Part shown: in pieces, positions 1-9,029 of the stretch
How the letters are laid out: every line of letters starts with the position of its first letter
Position numbering within the stretch: position 1 is the stretch's first letter
Assembly (NCBI GenBank): GCA_002887195.1
Contig: PJAB01000048.1
Coordinates: 1-52,838, forward strand
DNA: 52,838 nucleotides
DNA from: Chrysochromulina parva
Lineage: Eukaryota > Haptophyta > Prymnesiales > Chrysochromulinaceae
Direction: 5' to 3'
Program-made: the position numbers and the translations under genes
Notes under the pieces: generated by a model
The model's database searches: none
What the model was told of the DNA's origin: nothing
What the model saw: the letters and a program-made list of their open reading frames with translations, nothing else

Positions 1-1
1 T

Positions 2-748
2 GTCAAGGACAAGTACCGCCTCGTCTTCCTCGACCCGGTGACCGGCTGCGCGGTGCGCTGCGGCCCCGACGGCGACGGCTACAAGCTGGAAGTGCCCAAG
101 AAGTGGCTGGTCGAGAACCGTGTGATCATCTCGGCCGCCCTTCACATCGTGAAGAGCTGCGCCATGGCAGGCCGCCTTGCGGGGCTGCCGCTGCCGTCGG
201 CTGCCGGACTGCCGACGCAGGCGGTGTCGAAGGCGGAGGTCGAGGCGCTCAAGACCTTTGAGGCTGTGTATTCGGGCGAGGGCGTTCTCGGAGACGATGC
301 AAGCAGCACGTCATCCTTGGCCTCGCAGTCCACGGCCAAGGCGGTCAAGGCGGCGACGGGCCGGGCGTACAAGCAGCTGCGCAAGATGCTCAAGGAGCAG
401 TGCAAGGATGAGTACCTCGTGCACTGTGAGATGACCAAGGAGAAGGCGCGCGACGGCTCGATCGAGTTCGTGAGCGCCGGCAGCAAGGAACGCTTCCTCC
501 ACTTTGGACAGCAGGCCCTCATCTGGAACGACGAGACGCTCAAGCAAAAGGCGGCGGCCAAGGCGACGGCGCTCAAGGAAGTCGAGGCGATGACCACTTC
601 GACCGTCGAGAGGGCGGCTTCGTTAATGAAGCCTGGATCAGGGGCCCTGAACGCCGTGTTCGGCGTGAACGACGAAGAGACCATCGAGACTATTGACATC
701 GAGTCTCGCCTGTCCCCTCGCCGCGCGTCCTTGGACGGTCTTACGTGA
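2..748 (+). CDS. 3' part of a large protein with a Roco-like C-terminal tail (partial)
   Basis: The reading frame is open from the window edge to TGA at 746-748, so only the last roughly 248 residues are present. The early segment (LVFLDPVTG, a Cys-Gly-Pro-Asp-Gly run, then a helix around SAALHIVKSCAMAGRLAGLPLP) resembles the tail that follows ROC-COR or leucine-rich-repeat modules in large algal and protist signalling proteins. That is recalled resemblance, not a demonstrated match. The rest is Lys/Ala/Glu-rich and helical and ends in a Ser/Arg-rich stretch. No catalytic motif is visible in this part. Coding status is fairly safe from the long GC-rich frame; the family is weak. Confidence 0.5.
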   Translation, partial: VKDKYRLVFLDPVTGCAVRCGPDGDGYKLEVPKKWLVENRVIISAALHIVKSCAMAGRLAGLPLPSAAGLPTQAVSKAEVEALKTFEAVYSGEGVLGDDASSTSSLASQSTAKAVKAATGRAYKQLRKMLKEQCKDEYLVHCEMTKEKARDGSIEFVSAGSKERFLHFGQQALIWNDETLKQKAAAKATALKEVEAMTTSTVERAASLMKPGSGALNAVFGVNDEETIETIDIESRLSPRRASLDGLT

Positions 749-1026
749 GGACGGTTGCGTCCGTATCCTGCGGTGCTGCACACACGATGGCCTTCGTCAG
801 GGAGTCCTCGGAAGGCTCTGGTGAGGTGGTCGTGTACGGCTGGGGTGTTCATGCAGCCGGGCAGCTCGGGCACGCGCCCGATGAGACGCGCGAAGCTTTA
901 GCGAACGAAGGACGGATGGAACACGATTTCTCCGGAATGGGTCATGCTCACCAAGTCGCAACACGCAATTTTGAACGTTTGCTGGACGTACGCGTCGTCG
1001 ACGACGTGGACGTGGTTTTAATGTGA
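745..1026 (+). pseudogene. RCC1-repeat fragment
   Basis: Right after the preceding stop, another frame encodes one good RCC1 blade: VASVSCGAAHTMAF, an acidic loop, then VVVYGWGVHAAGQLGHAPDE. These match the 'V..V.CG..H..A' and 'V..WG....GQLGH' halves of the RCC1 repeat. Only one repeat is present, there is no ATG start before it, and the frame then runs into non-repeat sequence. It is probably a relic of an RCC1-like beta-propeller gene. It could instead be a 3' exon of the upstream gene if a GTGAGG at 745 is used as a splice donor, but I could not build a convincing joined product. Confidence 0.45.
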
Positions 1027-1760
1027 TGTGAGGCCTCATGGTCATGTCCATGCCATTAGTTGCCGGGGGGCGGGGCGGCAATCGGGATTTGGTCTGCTGG
1101 TGTCTGCTCCTAAAATCTGCTAACGTGTACGCTCTGATCACTGATGAAGTGGCAAGAGAAGGAAGGAAGCCTCGCCCCCGAACGCTCGGGGATGACAATC
1201 ATACTTAATTAACCGTTAAACGAACACTCCCCTGCCCGAAACTAACTCGCCTATGGAAAACACACGATGTCGATGAAACTCACGTCACAAAAAAACCGGA
1301 AAAAACTCTAAAACAAACTCTCGACCTCGGCGTCTCGCTGCAGGGATTCAGACCGGACGACCGGTCCGAATGACCGAATCCCTGCACAGGTATACCACGT
1401 CGCGTTCGTTTCGGAAATCCAAATCGGAATACGAATAGCTGCTAACGTATAGTCTATAGACTCTATAGTTGATTCTGATCGCGAGACATGTCGGCATGGG
1501 CCATGGCATGCGAGATGCGATGCGTCGTGAGCTCCTGCGAGGAGCCGCTACCCCCGGGCGAGCTCTCGCACCCAGTACGTAGTAGTAAACTTACTCGGTC
1601 CTGGACGGGAGGTCGGAGACTAATCAGTATGTCGCAACTACACAAGCTCTCAAACCTGAGCTGGCCACAGGATCTATGGTACAGGTACACTAGAAGTACA
1701 CCCCAAGCAGGGACCCAAGATGTAGGCTCTCCAGGGACCTATCCTATAGGTTCTTAGTAA
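1027..1760. other. Intergenic, no gene seen
   Basis: Lower-GC sequence without a supported gene. It holds the inverted repeat at 1339-1386 and nothing else I recognise. Confidence 0.5.
1339..1386. repeat. Inverted repeat, 11-bp arms
   Basis: TGCAGGGATTC at 1339-1349 is the reverse complement of 1376-1386. The 26-bp loop has a further GACCGG/CCGGTC symmetry. It lies in non-coding DNA; role unknown. It could be a hairpin or the footprint of a small mobile element. Confidence 0.45.
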
Positions 1761-1875
1761 TCGAGCCCGCTTGGCACCCAGCATAGATGGCCTCTCGGAA
1801 GTAAGCCTCGCGTTCGAGCTGCGCGTAGTCAGGGGGGAAGGCGGGGATTGCGGACATTGCCTGCTGCTTGCGGCC

Positions 1876-2570
1876 TTAGACCTGTACTCGAGTACAAGGA
1901 GCCGGCCGTATCGTATGGACCTTCGCTTGCGCGGGTCGACGATGGCCTCGGCGAGCGCACGCACATCGGCGAGCGTGATGTCGTGTCGTCCAGCTATACA
2001 TACGACATACGGCGAGCGTGATGTCGTCCAGCGCCGCCGCGAGCGCCAGGTTGTCGTCGAAGGTCCTCGTGCAGCTCTCGCTGATCTGAGTGAACAGGGA
2101 GGTGCCCAAGCCCTTTTGGGCGTCCTCGATCGAGATCGGCTTCGGCAGCAGCCCCGTGCACGTCGAGGCCACGTAGGTGCTCAACTCGTCGGCGGACAGC
2201 TTGTCAACGAGCTCGGGCATCGAGTCGACGAAGGTGAGGATGCTCTTGGAGACGTTGGCCGGCGGTTGGGCCGTGCCCTGCACGAGGAAGACGAGCTCGC
2301 GGATCCCAAAATGGGAGAGCAACTGCGCCTGCACCACGTAGCCCAGCTGCTGCACTGTGCGCAGGTCGGCAAAGAAGAGCGACGGGAGGACCTTGCCCAA
2401 GAGGAGGGCGGCCGCGTCTTGCTGGATGCCGAGCTTGTCCCGGCGCCCGAGCTAGATAGTGAGCTCTACCGCGGATTGGTCTGATCGGGGCTCGGGTGCT
2501 CGATGGCGTAAGCCAGTCGGCGGCCGCTGGGCAGCAGCAGCACACGCGCCTGGACGAGCGGCGCTCCTAA
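1876..2570 (-). pseudogene. Decayed M16 (insulysin-type) metallopeptidase, C-terminal part
   Basis: Read on the minus strand, the pieces in order match the C-terminal half of insulin-degrading-enzyme-like M16 peptidases: LAYAIEHPSPDQTNPR (the segment before the conserved 'avElyyQ'), a broken AVEL...LG, then FFADLRTVQQLGYVV, the family signature 'FF.eLRT.eQLGYiV', and a helical tail to DDITLA. The frame is broken at least three times: a shift near 2473, an in-frame TAG near 2453 where the family has Gln, and a 43-bp insertion at about 1968-2010 that duplicates flanking sequence and shifts the frame. After it, DVRALAEAIVDPRKRRSI continues the homology in another frame. The N-terminal zinc-binding HxxEH half is absent. 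Confidence 0.7.
1968..2027. repeat. 17-bp direct repeat flanking a 43-bp insertion
   Basis: GGCGAGCGTGATGTCGT occurs at 1968-1984 and again at 2011-2027. With a 5-bp interruption the repeat extends to about 22 bp. The duplication offset is 43 bp and shifts the M16 frame; the minus-strand insert begins GTATGT but I see no AG that would restore the frame. Confidence 0.75.
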
Positions 2571-2576
2571 ATAGGC

Positions 2577-3077
2577 CTACATCATGTAGGGCGAGGCGGC
2601 GACCGCCGCACCCGGCGAGCCAGCGTCGTCGTCGCTGGCGACATAGAATTCCGAGTATGTTGGCGTCGTGCAGTTCGTCTCCCAGGCGCGGATGCACTGG
2701 GCGAGCGGCTGGCACCAGGAGTAGCCCGCAGATGGGATGCACCCGTGTTCGTCTCTATCGCCGCCCACCAATTCACTGGCCAGTGACGTGGGCGCCAGTG
2801 AGACGGAGTCAGATTCCGGAAGCGAAGCAGGGAGAAGTGCCGCGGCCGAGACGCTGCGCCGCCTCCTCCTCCGCCTGCGGTTGAGCACCCTCTTCCACTG
2901 CGGTGGCTGCTTCAGGCGCATCTCGTGGGCGGCGGGCTCGGGCGCGGATGCGCCGGCCGTGTCGCCGTATGAGCTGCTGTGAGCAAAGGGCTCCTCCCGG
3001 CCCCAGGGAGCTGCGTCAAAAGGCTGGATCCCAGAAACCACTGCCGAGGCCAAGAAAAACAGGAGTCGGGTTTCCAT
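2577..3077 (-). CDS. Small secreted protein with a GYSWC...C...W...C motif
   Basis: A 166-aa protein if started at the ATG at 3077, which gives a signal peptide (METRLLFFLASAVVSG, cleavage expected soon after); the frame is open further upstream, but that would bury the signal. The middle is a basic Arg run (RRRRRRRR near residue 66-75) and low-complexity Ser/Ala. Near residue 113-135 is a compact cysteine motif, CIPSAGYSWC, then QCIRAWETNC. I recall similar GY.WC...C.R.WE motifs in algal and marine microbial proteins, sometimes with I78-type protease-inhibitor annotation. The C-terminus is short and acidic, then Ala-rich. The TGTGAA hexamer at 3087-3092 lies 10 bp upstream of the ATG. Confidence 0.6.
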   Translation of the reverse strand: METRLLFFLASAVVSGIQPFDAAPWGREEPFAHSSSYGDTAGASAPEPAAHEMRLKQPPQWKRVLNRRRRRRRRSVSAAALLPASLPESDSVSLAPTSLASELVGGDRDEHGCIPSAGYSWCQPLAQCIRAWETNCTTPTYSEFYVASDDDAGSPGAAVAASPYMM

Positions 3078-3161
3078 CGCGAATCGTGTGAACAGTTCGT
3101 GAACCAGTTCCTTTTTAGGAACTAAAGTCCTCGAAACACGAAGATGACGCTCGCTTGAGTT

Positions 3162-3181
3162 CAAGCAAGCTAGCTTGCTTG
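3162..3181. repeat. Perfect 20-bp palindrome beyond the ABCG stop
   Basis: 3162-3181 equals its own reverse complement (core GCAAGCTAGCTTGC) and is flanked on both sides by copies of GCTTGAGTTC. It lies 12 bp past the stop of the minus-strand ABC transporter, so it would form a hairpin in that gene's 3' UTR. Confidence 0.6.
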
Positions 3182-3193
3182 CTTGAGTTCATG

Positions 3194-5251
3194 TCAGCGC
3201 ATCTTCATCGTCGTCACGCGGTACAGCACCACGTACGTGGCCACAAACGCGAGCGCGAGGTAGCCCGCCAAGATGGCAAAGTAGTTTGAGAGCGCGCCAA
3301 ACTTGTTCGGCCACATGCCCACCAATTGGAGGTACTCGCGGCCAGTGCACGTGAACTGGAGCTGCGGGGGCCACGTCCAGTTCCTCCAGGGGCCGGGCGG
3401 CGGCCACGTGCCATTGTGTGCCGGCCACGTGCCATTGTGTGCCGGCCACGTGCCATTGTGTGGCAGCCACGTGCCATTGTGTGGCAGCGGCGGCCAGTAG
3501 GGTGCGAGCCGCTCCTCGAGCGCCGCGAGCACCTGCTGCTCGGCAAGCTGCGCCGGGCAGTCGCGCGTAAAGGTGCGGTCCGCGAACTCATTGATCATGA
3601 GCAGTGCAAAGCTGTACTGGAAGAAGGAAGCGTAGTAGGCCCATGTGAAGTAGGCGGGGATGTTGTTGTACGGCACCACGTAGCCTGAGAAGATGAGCAG
3701 CGGTGCGAGCACGGGCACGAGCTGCGTGCGCGCGTCGTTGATGTCGTTTGAGGTGCATCCGATCATGATGCCGATGCACGAGCCGATGAGCTCAAGCAGC
3801 ACGAGGCAGCCCCCGAAGATGCCAAACTGCCGCGCGGTGAGCGAGAGGCCCACCATGAAGTACACGGGCAGTGCTACGAGTACCGTGTTGACGCACGCCT
3901 GCCAAAAGTTGGCCACGGTGCGTGCGACGTAGTAGCTGCGCAGCGAATAGTGGCCGTTGGAAAGCTCGCGCAATAGGAGCGCACGCGCGAGTGGGAACTC
4001 AAGCACCGTGTCCAGCAGCACCTCGAGCGTGGAGGTGGTGACGCACATAAAGAGCGCACCCGTGATGGAGAAGATGTCGCCATACGAGCCCGAGCGCCCC
4101 TGCCCAAACCAGATGGTGCCGCAGAGCAGGCCGACCATGCTCTTGAGGATGACAGTCTTGAGGGTCTTCGCGGGGTCCTTGAACGAGTCGTACAGCGTCC
4201 GGTGGCACAGCACGGACGTACGGTACGCAAACTCCAAAAGGCCGCCGTCGCCCCCGTTGTCGCCGCCGCCGCTGCCGCCGCCGAGCACGCTTACCGTTAC
4301 GCCAACCGGCTTCCAGGAAGGCAGCCGATGCGCGGCGCGCTGCGAAATGGCCGCCGCGCCTTCCGCCCATGCAGCGACCAGGTCAAGACCGCGTGCTTCC
4401 TCCACGTCTTGCAGCAGGCGCATCATGTAGTCTGCCGGGTTCTCGTGCGGGGGCGTGGGGAAGCCGAGGGCGCCAAAGTGCGCGGCGGCGTTGAGGGCGG
4501 CGCCCGAGTACGCGACGCGCCCCTTGCTCAGCAACAGCAGCCAGTCGAAGCGCGCAAACAGCTGAAACGAGGGCTGGTGGATGGTGGCGACCACGGTGCG
4601 CCGCTGCTGCTGTGAGAGTGCACGGAGGATGCCGACGACGTCGGCGGCCATCTTGGCGTCCAGGCCGCTCGTGGGCTCGTCACAGAGTAGCACCGCCGGG
4701 TTGGTGAGCAGCTCGAGCCCGATTGAGACGCGCTTGCGCTGCCCGCCCGAAAGGCCGCGCGCGTCGACCGAGCCGATGCGCGTCCGCTGGTCCTCGCCCT
4801 CCAAATTGAGCTCCGAGAGCACCCTCTGCACGCGCGCGAGCTTGGCGGCCCGCCCGAGCGCGCGGGGCAGCTTCAGGTGCGCCGCATACACAAGCATCTC
4901 GAGAGGCGACAGCCCGGCCAGCAGCACGTCGTCCTGCGGAACGGTCACGATGAGCTTGCGCGTGGCCGTTGTGTACGGTGCGCCGTCGATCGCCATCGAC
5001 CCCATGCTGCAACGGCCGCCACGAAGGATGGAGAGGAGCGTCGTCTTGCCAGCGCCCGACGGGCCCATGAGCGCAGTCAAATTGCCCGGCGAGAAGGTCG
5101 CGTCCACGTCGGAGAGGATGGTGCGGGCGGCGCCTCGCACCTTGACCGTCTGGCCAACACCCGAGGCCTTGAGCTCGACGCCGGCATCGTTGATGGCGGG
5201 CACGCTGCCGCCATCGACGTGGTCGGCGAGCAGCCCGTGGTGCGGGTGCAT
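3194..5251 (-). CDS. ABCG-type ABC half-transporter
   Basis: A 685-aa half-transporter with the ABCG order (nucleotide-binding domain first, membrane domain second). Visible motifs: Walker A GPSGAGKT (about 63-70), signature LSGGQRKRVS (about 167), Walker B VLLCDEPTSGLD (about 187-198) and H-loop TIHQPS (His about 225). Six hydrophobic segments follow from about residue 365. The ATG at 5251 is preferred; the frame is open to a GTG at 5269. It would dimerise and export a hydrophobic substrate such as lipid or sterol; the substrate is not readable here. The large loop before the last membrane segment carries tandem HNGTWPA repeats with N-glycosylation sequons, so it is probably luminal or extracellular. 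Confidence 0.93.
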   Translation of the reverse strand: MHPHHGLLADHVDGGSVPAINDAGVELKASGVGQTVKVRGAARTILSDVDATFSPGNLTALMGPSGAGKTTLLSILRGGRCSMGSMAIDGAPYTTATRKLIVTVPQDDVLLAGLSPLEMLVYAAHLKLPRALGRAAKLARVQRVLSELNLEGEDQRTRIGSVDARGLSGGQRKRVSIGLELLTNPAVLLCDEPTSGLDAKMAADVVGILRALSQQQRRTVVATIHQPSFQLFARFDWLLLLSKGRVAYSGAALNAAAHFGALGFPTPPHENPADYMMRLLQDVEEARGLDLVAAWAEGAAAISQRAAHRLPSWKPVGVTVSVLGGGSGGGDNGGDGGLLEFAYRTSVLCHRTLYDSFKDPAKTLKTVILKSMVGLLCGTIWFGQGRSGSYGDIFSITGALFMCVTTSTLEVLLDTVLEFPLARALLLRELSNGHYSLRSYYVARTVANFWQACVNTVLVALPVYFMVGLSLTARQFGIFGGCLVLLELIGSCIGIMIGCTSNDINDARTQLVPVLAPLLIFSGYVVPYNNIPAYFTWAYYASFFQYSFALLMINEFADRTFTRDCPAQLAEQQVLAALEERLAPYWPPLPHNGTWLPHNGTWPAHNGTWPAHNGTWPPPGPWRNWTWPPQLQFTCTGREYLQLVGMWPNKFGALSNYFAILAGYLALAFVATYVVLYRVTTMKMR
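3402..3485. repeat. 21-bp tandem repeat x4 in the ABCG gene
   Basis: Four near-identical 21-bp units (GGCCACGTGCCATTGTGTGCC and variants) encode HNGTW(P/L)(A/P) repeats in the last external loop. The unit is a multiple of three and keeps the frame; each copy adds one N-glycosylation sequon. Confidence 0.9.
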
Positions 5252-5928
5252 CCTGGGCTCACGGCTCACGAAATGCTCGTGTGAAGTTCGTCGAAGTCAA
5301 GTCAAGTCAAGTCAAGTCAAGTCAAAAATCTTGTGCTCGGTTCACATCAACGGACCCTTGTAAAGTAATGTGAACCGGAAGAGTGTGCCTTGCGCACGTG
5401 AACGAGTATGTGTGCCGCACCATTACTCAAAATCTCGGTCATTAACAAACCACACATTGAAAAACCAACAAAACGTCACATCACCGCGCGGTCTCTAGTT
5501 GCATCCAAGCGTGACGATCGGGCGCGCGCGCTTGGCCCAAATTCGTGTCTGAAATGCATTTTCCGTTCATGTTTTTTTGAGCTGTTTTTTTGCTGACCAG
5601 TGACCGACTGACCGTCCAAGCGGTCGGAGTCCACTCGCTCGCGTCAGCTCATAATGGCCTTCGCACCGCTTTCCCCAAGGAGCACCCCACGGGGCACCCC
5701 TACACGGGGCACTCCACGCCCCTCGACAGTCGGCTACAGTCGGCCGTCGCTTGAGGGCTATACAGAGGAAGAGATGGTCGCCGAAGCCCAACGTGCGACG
5801 CGAGTGGATTGAACCCCGTTTGTGGCAGTCCACATGCAGTTTGCAAATCCCACTGATGTGACGAGTGCGCCTACGCCCCGACCTGCTCCTGCACAGTTCG
5901 CCTCGACCACAACAAACAGCGCCGCATC
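5252..5928. other. Intergenic between divergent ABCG and EF-hand genes
   Basis: No gene supported. Contains a (GTCAA)6 microsatellite at 5296-5325, the hexamer TGTGAA at 5280-5285, a GGTTCACAT/ATGTGAACC pair near 5340-5375, and repeated CACGGGGCA-like units near 5690-5715. A good splice-acceptor sequence ends at 5896 (see the EF-hand gene). Confidence 0.5.
5296..5325. repeat. (GTCAA)6 microsatellite
   Basis: Six perfect GTCAA units 45 bp upstream of the ABCG ATG. The same pentamer recurs as (GACTT)3 at 52596-52610, also upstream of a minus-strand gene. Confidence 0.9.
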
Positions 5929-6558
5929 ATGAAGGATGTGCTCAGCAAGCGCGCGCCGGAAGGCATGTGCAGCACACGGGAGCTGATACTCGCCGCTAAG
6001 ATTGCCAACGTAGAGGTGCCGCCCGAGGTCGTGGCGAACACGCACTACGCGGCATGCAAGGACAACATTGGCGCGCCAACCAGAATCCACTGGAAGCCCT
6101 TTATGAACCACGAGCTGCAGCCACCGCCGCTGCGCGGGCCGGGCGGCTTCGGTGAGCTTCCGCCCTTGCGCAAGAATAGCCGCCGCCCTTCGGCCGACGA
6201 CGCGCCGGCGGCGGCGCCTGCGAGTGCGCCAATGGTCGAGCAGCCGACGATGCCGCGCGCCTCGAGCAAGGAGACCGCGTACTGGTTCGGTCTCCTCGTC
6301 TCCAAGATGAAGGATCGCTTCACGGAGGTGCGCCGTGCCTTCCGCCTCCTCGACGAGGACTGCAATGGCTTCCTCTCGGCAGACGAGTTCAAGAGGATCT
6401 TGGTCATGTTCAACATGCAGTCGATGCCCGACCCCGTCTTCAACCGCATCATCCAGCTTATCGACAAGAACGGCAACGACGTCATCACCTTCGCAGAGTT
6501 CGCAGAGTTGACCAACAAACCCAGCGTTCTGGAGGAGTTGAAGGCGCAAGTGGACTAG
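5929..6558 (+). CDS. EF-hand calcium-binding protein
   Basis: A 209-aa protein. The C-terminal half carries two EF-hands: RRAFRLLDEDCNGFLSADEF (loop D-E-D-C-N-G-F-L-S-A-D-E) and a partner loop DKNGNDVITFAEF. The N-terminal half has no domain I recognise and includes a Pro/Ala-rich linker near residues 60-105. The start is uncertain. The frame stays open upstream as ...RLDHNKQRRI just before this ATG, and a pyrimidine-rich acceptor (ending CAG at 5896) precedes it, so an upstream exon could extend the N-terminus, possibly with a third EF-hand. The role is calcium sensing in general terms only. Confidence 0.8.
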   Translation: MKDVLSKRAPEGMCSTRELILAAKIANVEVPPEVVANTHYAACKDNIGAPTRIHWKPFMNHELQPPPLRGPGGFGELPPLRKNSRRPSADDAPAAAPASAPMVEQPTMPRASSKETAYWFGLLVSKMKDRFTEVRRAFRLLDEDCNGFLSADEFKRILVMFNMQSMPDPVFNRIIQLIDKNGNDVITFAEFAELTNKPSVLEELKAQVD

Positions 6559-7049
6559 GCAACGTACGTGTGGCACTCGTCACGAGTGCATGCGCGCCGC
6601 TGCCTCGCCATCTCTGTGAAGTGGCAGTGCGCACTCGCGGCGCGTTCCGCTCTATGTGCCTTGGCTGTGAGTCATGCTGTGAGTGTGCTCTCCTCTCGTC
6701 TACTACTGCTGGCGTGAGTGTGTTTGGTGTGGTGATGCCGGCGTGGTGTGTGATGGTGAGATGTGGCATACTCACGTACTTCATGTTGTGCGTGTGTGGC
6801 AAGGGTGTCTACTACTGTGTGCATGTCGGCGCGAAAGGTGTGACGTGATGTGCCCCTGTCCCTGTGAGTTATAGATGAATCAACACACCGACGGACAGAC
6901 CTGGACACGCACCGTGTCGTCGTATGTGCAATGCGTAGGTGTCTGATCGTCTTGTGTCAGTTATAAGCATGCGCACACCAGCATTTCACCCAAACTGAGA
7001 TCGTAGCTTTCGTCATTTTTCTCGCGAGATCGCGAGGTTCTTTCCTCAC
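6559..7049. other. Intergenic, GT-rich
   Basis: 3' region of the EF-hand gene and 5' region of the plastid protein. Rich in GTGTG runs; no gene or RNA seen. Confidence 0.5.
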
Positions 7050-7841
7050 ATGCGCACTTTTGCTTTCGTGGCTCTCCTTCTTCCGTCAGCGTCAGCTTTC
7101 CGCGTTGCAATATCGCGATGCCATCCCAGAGCACGTACGCCTTCATTTCCCACAGCACGTTCTACGCCTTCAGTGGTAGCGCTCATCGACCCCAAGATCT
7201 ACGTAGAGTGCGCCATCTATGACGCGGACATGGAAGAGAAAATGAGCAAGCTACGCGACGTTGTCAAGCAGGCGGAGGTGGCTGCCAAAGTGGCGACTGA
7301 GCAGATGCATTTGCTCGCGAGTGAAAAGGCCAGCTTGAAAGCCGTGCTAGATGACCAGCAGATGCGACTTGAGAACATGCAAAAGGAGGTGGCAGACGGG
7401 CGCGTGGAGGCTGACCACTTGCGGGAGAACTTGCAAAAGCAGGCAGCGAGCGCGGCAGCGAGCGCGGCGGCTGCATCGAGCCTTGAGATCGAAGTCACAA
7501 AACTCCTTCGCCAGCTAGATGAACAGGGCGTCGCTGCCGCGCAGCAGCTGAAATCGGAGACCAGGAGTCTGCTCGCACTGCTGGATGATCAGTCAGCGGC
7601 AGCCAAGAAGGCACGCGCGGATGCGGAGCGTGCCGACGAGGCCAAGAGGGCGCTGCGCGAGGAGATTGACGAGCGAATCATCGAGGCATCTGAAGCGCGA
7701 AAGTTGGCCGAGCAGCTGGCTTTCGACTTGGCCACGACGCAGGAGAAGAACCAGAACTACCTCGCCGCGATCGAGCAGATCGCAAGAGTGGCGTCGACGA
7801 TCACCTCTTCCGAGACAAAGACGTACACGACGAGCATGTGA
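7050..7841 (+). CDS. Plastid-targeted coiled-coil protein
   Basis: A 263-aa protein. Residues 1-17 form a signal peptide ending SASAF, followed by a basic, Ser/Thr/Pro-rich transit-like stretch (to about residue 40). This two-part leader with Phe right after the cleavage site is the known import signal for plastids of secondary red-algal origin. The rest (about 55-245) is almost continuous heptad-like coiled coil rich in Glu, Lys, Ala and Gln without catalytic motifs. A structural or tethering role inside the plastid is an inference. The leader is the best clue in the window to the type of organism. Confidence 0.8.
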   Translation: MRTFAFVALLLPSASAFRVAISRCHPRARTPSFPTARSTPSVVALIDPKIYVECAIYDADMEEKMSKLRDVVKQAEVAAKVATEQMHLLASEKASLKAVLDDQQMRLENMQKEVADGRVEADHLRENLQKQAASAAASAAAASSLEIEVTKLLRQLDEQGVAAAQQLKSETRSLLALLDDQSAAAKKARADAERADEAKRALREEIDERIIEASEARKLAEQLAFDLATTQEKNQNYLAAIEQIARVASTITSSETKTYTTSM

Positions 7842-8159
7842 GCAGCAGCCGCCGGTGCGATGCTCGTACCAATGCAGACGGTTGAAGGAGAGGCAGGTAC
7901 TAGGTGAGACGAACGGAATCCATAGGACGGAGCGAAGGACGGAGCTTCAAGGACGCAAGTATGAGTGATCGAATCACTCGTTTAAACAGACCCACACCGT
8001 CTCGCTTGGGCCGTGTATCTCCGGACCCAACGGGAGCAGCGGCCTACCTCCCGTTTTTGGGATGTGTAAACATGAAAACATGAAAGTTGAAAACGAACTT
8101 GTGGACCGAACGAAACGGCACACAATAACACTCTCGGCACTCACATCGCGCGGAACACA
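7842..8159. other. Intergenic
   Basis: No gene seen. Contains repeated GGACGGAGC-like units near 7920-7955 and an AT-richer stretch just before the next gene. Confidence 0.5.
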
Positions 8160-8550
8160 ATGGAGTGGGTCTTCAGAGAAATCGACCCCAAGAGCGCGGA
8201 CCCGAACCAGTATAAGGGCGCACCCAATCCGTTCGAGAGGACGTGCACTGCCAACCTCTTCGCCGTCAACGTGAAGAAGTACCCCCATGCTGGCGCTGCC
8301 TTCCCTCCGCAGCAAAACGGCATCCCCTTGCGTTCGGGCTGGGCTGCTGACGGCGTGGTAAGTCGCGAGCACCTCGGACCTGCCAAGCCCCTTACTTGTC
8401 TGACACCCGGCGCACTCGTGTTGCGTTGTGCAGTACTCGCACGAGAACCATGGATGGTACAAGGATGCAATCCCTTCGCCAGAGGGCCCAGTGACCAAAT
8501 TTCCGAAGTACCAGTGGCAGCACCGCCAGTTCGTTCGCCCGTCTGCTTGA
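8160..8550 (+). CDS. Small conserved-looking protein, spliced (104 aa)
   Basis: Exon 1 8160-8357 and exon 2 8434-8550 join in frame (phase 0) across a GTAAGT...CAG intron. The product starts MEWVFREIDPKSADPNQYKG and continues across the junction into YSHENHGWYKDAIPSPEGPV, ending FVRPSA. It is short, Pro/Tyr/His-rich and without signal peptide or membrane segment, in style like an accessory subunit of a mitochondrial complex, but I cannot place it in a family. The unspliced frame would read through the intron to 8606; the spliced form gives the more protein-like sequence and a canonical intron. Confidence 0.65.
8358..8433 (+). other. Intron (76 nt)
   Basis: GTAAGT donor, CAG acceptor, branch-like CTGAC near 8400. 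The intron start GTAAGTCGCGAGCACC resembles the sequence across the acceptor (G then TACTCGCACGAGAACC), a possible degraded direct repeat. Confidence 0.8.
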
Positions 8551-9029
8551 AGGGTGCACGGACGCATGGAGTCACTACCCTTGCGCAGACATCCTACGAC
8601 GTGTGAAGGCAGTTGAAGGACTCCGTTGCGGTGGGACGGTGGTGTCAATTGTCGTGCTGAGCCTTGTTTCGATTCGTGTCTAATGGACTACTCTGACTTT
8701 CGTAGCCTGGAGTTGGGCGTCTTTTCTTGTGTGCGTATCCGCGGCGTCGTTGTGAGATCTAATTATGTGGAGTTGAGAGCTGTCTTAGCCTGATGCTCAC
8801 ACGGCCGGGCCACGCCCATCTCCGCCGGCGTGCGGGGTGGCGACGATGCGCAGACGGCCGAGCGCGCTTTCCCGCGGTCCGGAGAAGGTAAGTGCCGGTT
8901 CCCGGCGGCGGCGCCCGTCCCGCGTCCGTCCCCGAGTATTCGCGGGGCTGGGGGGGCTGGGGGGGCTTAAACAGCTTCCGCCGCATATTCGTTGCACATT
9001 CTTCGAGGTGCGCGTGTGGTGCACGAGCT
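8551..9029. other. Intergenic, convergent 3' ends
   Basis: Between the 3' ends of two convergent genes. No gene seen; a GGGGGGCTGGGGGGGCT-type G-run lies near 8946-8966. Confidence 0.45.

Noticed and set aside
5740..5835. tRNA-like T-arm sequence (GGGTTCAATCC) on the minus strand
   Set aside because: No A-box or acceptor/anticodon pairing could be found at the right distance.
5834..5930. Short frame starting MQFANP before the EF-hand gene
   Set aside because: Thirty-two codons overlapping the EF-hand start, no features; more likely 5' UTR or part of an intron.
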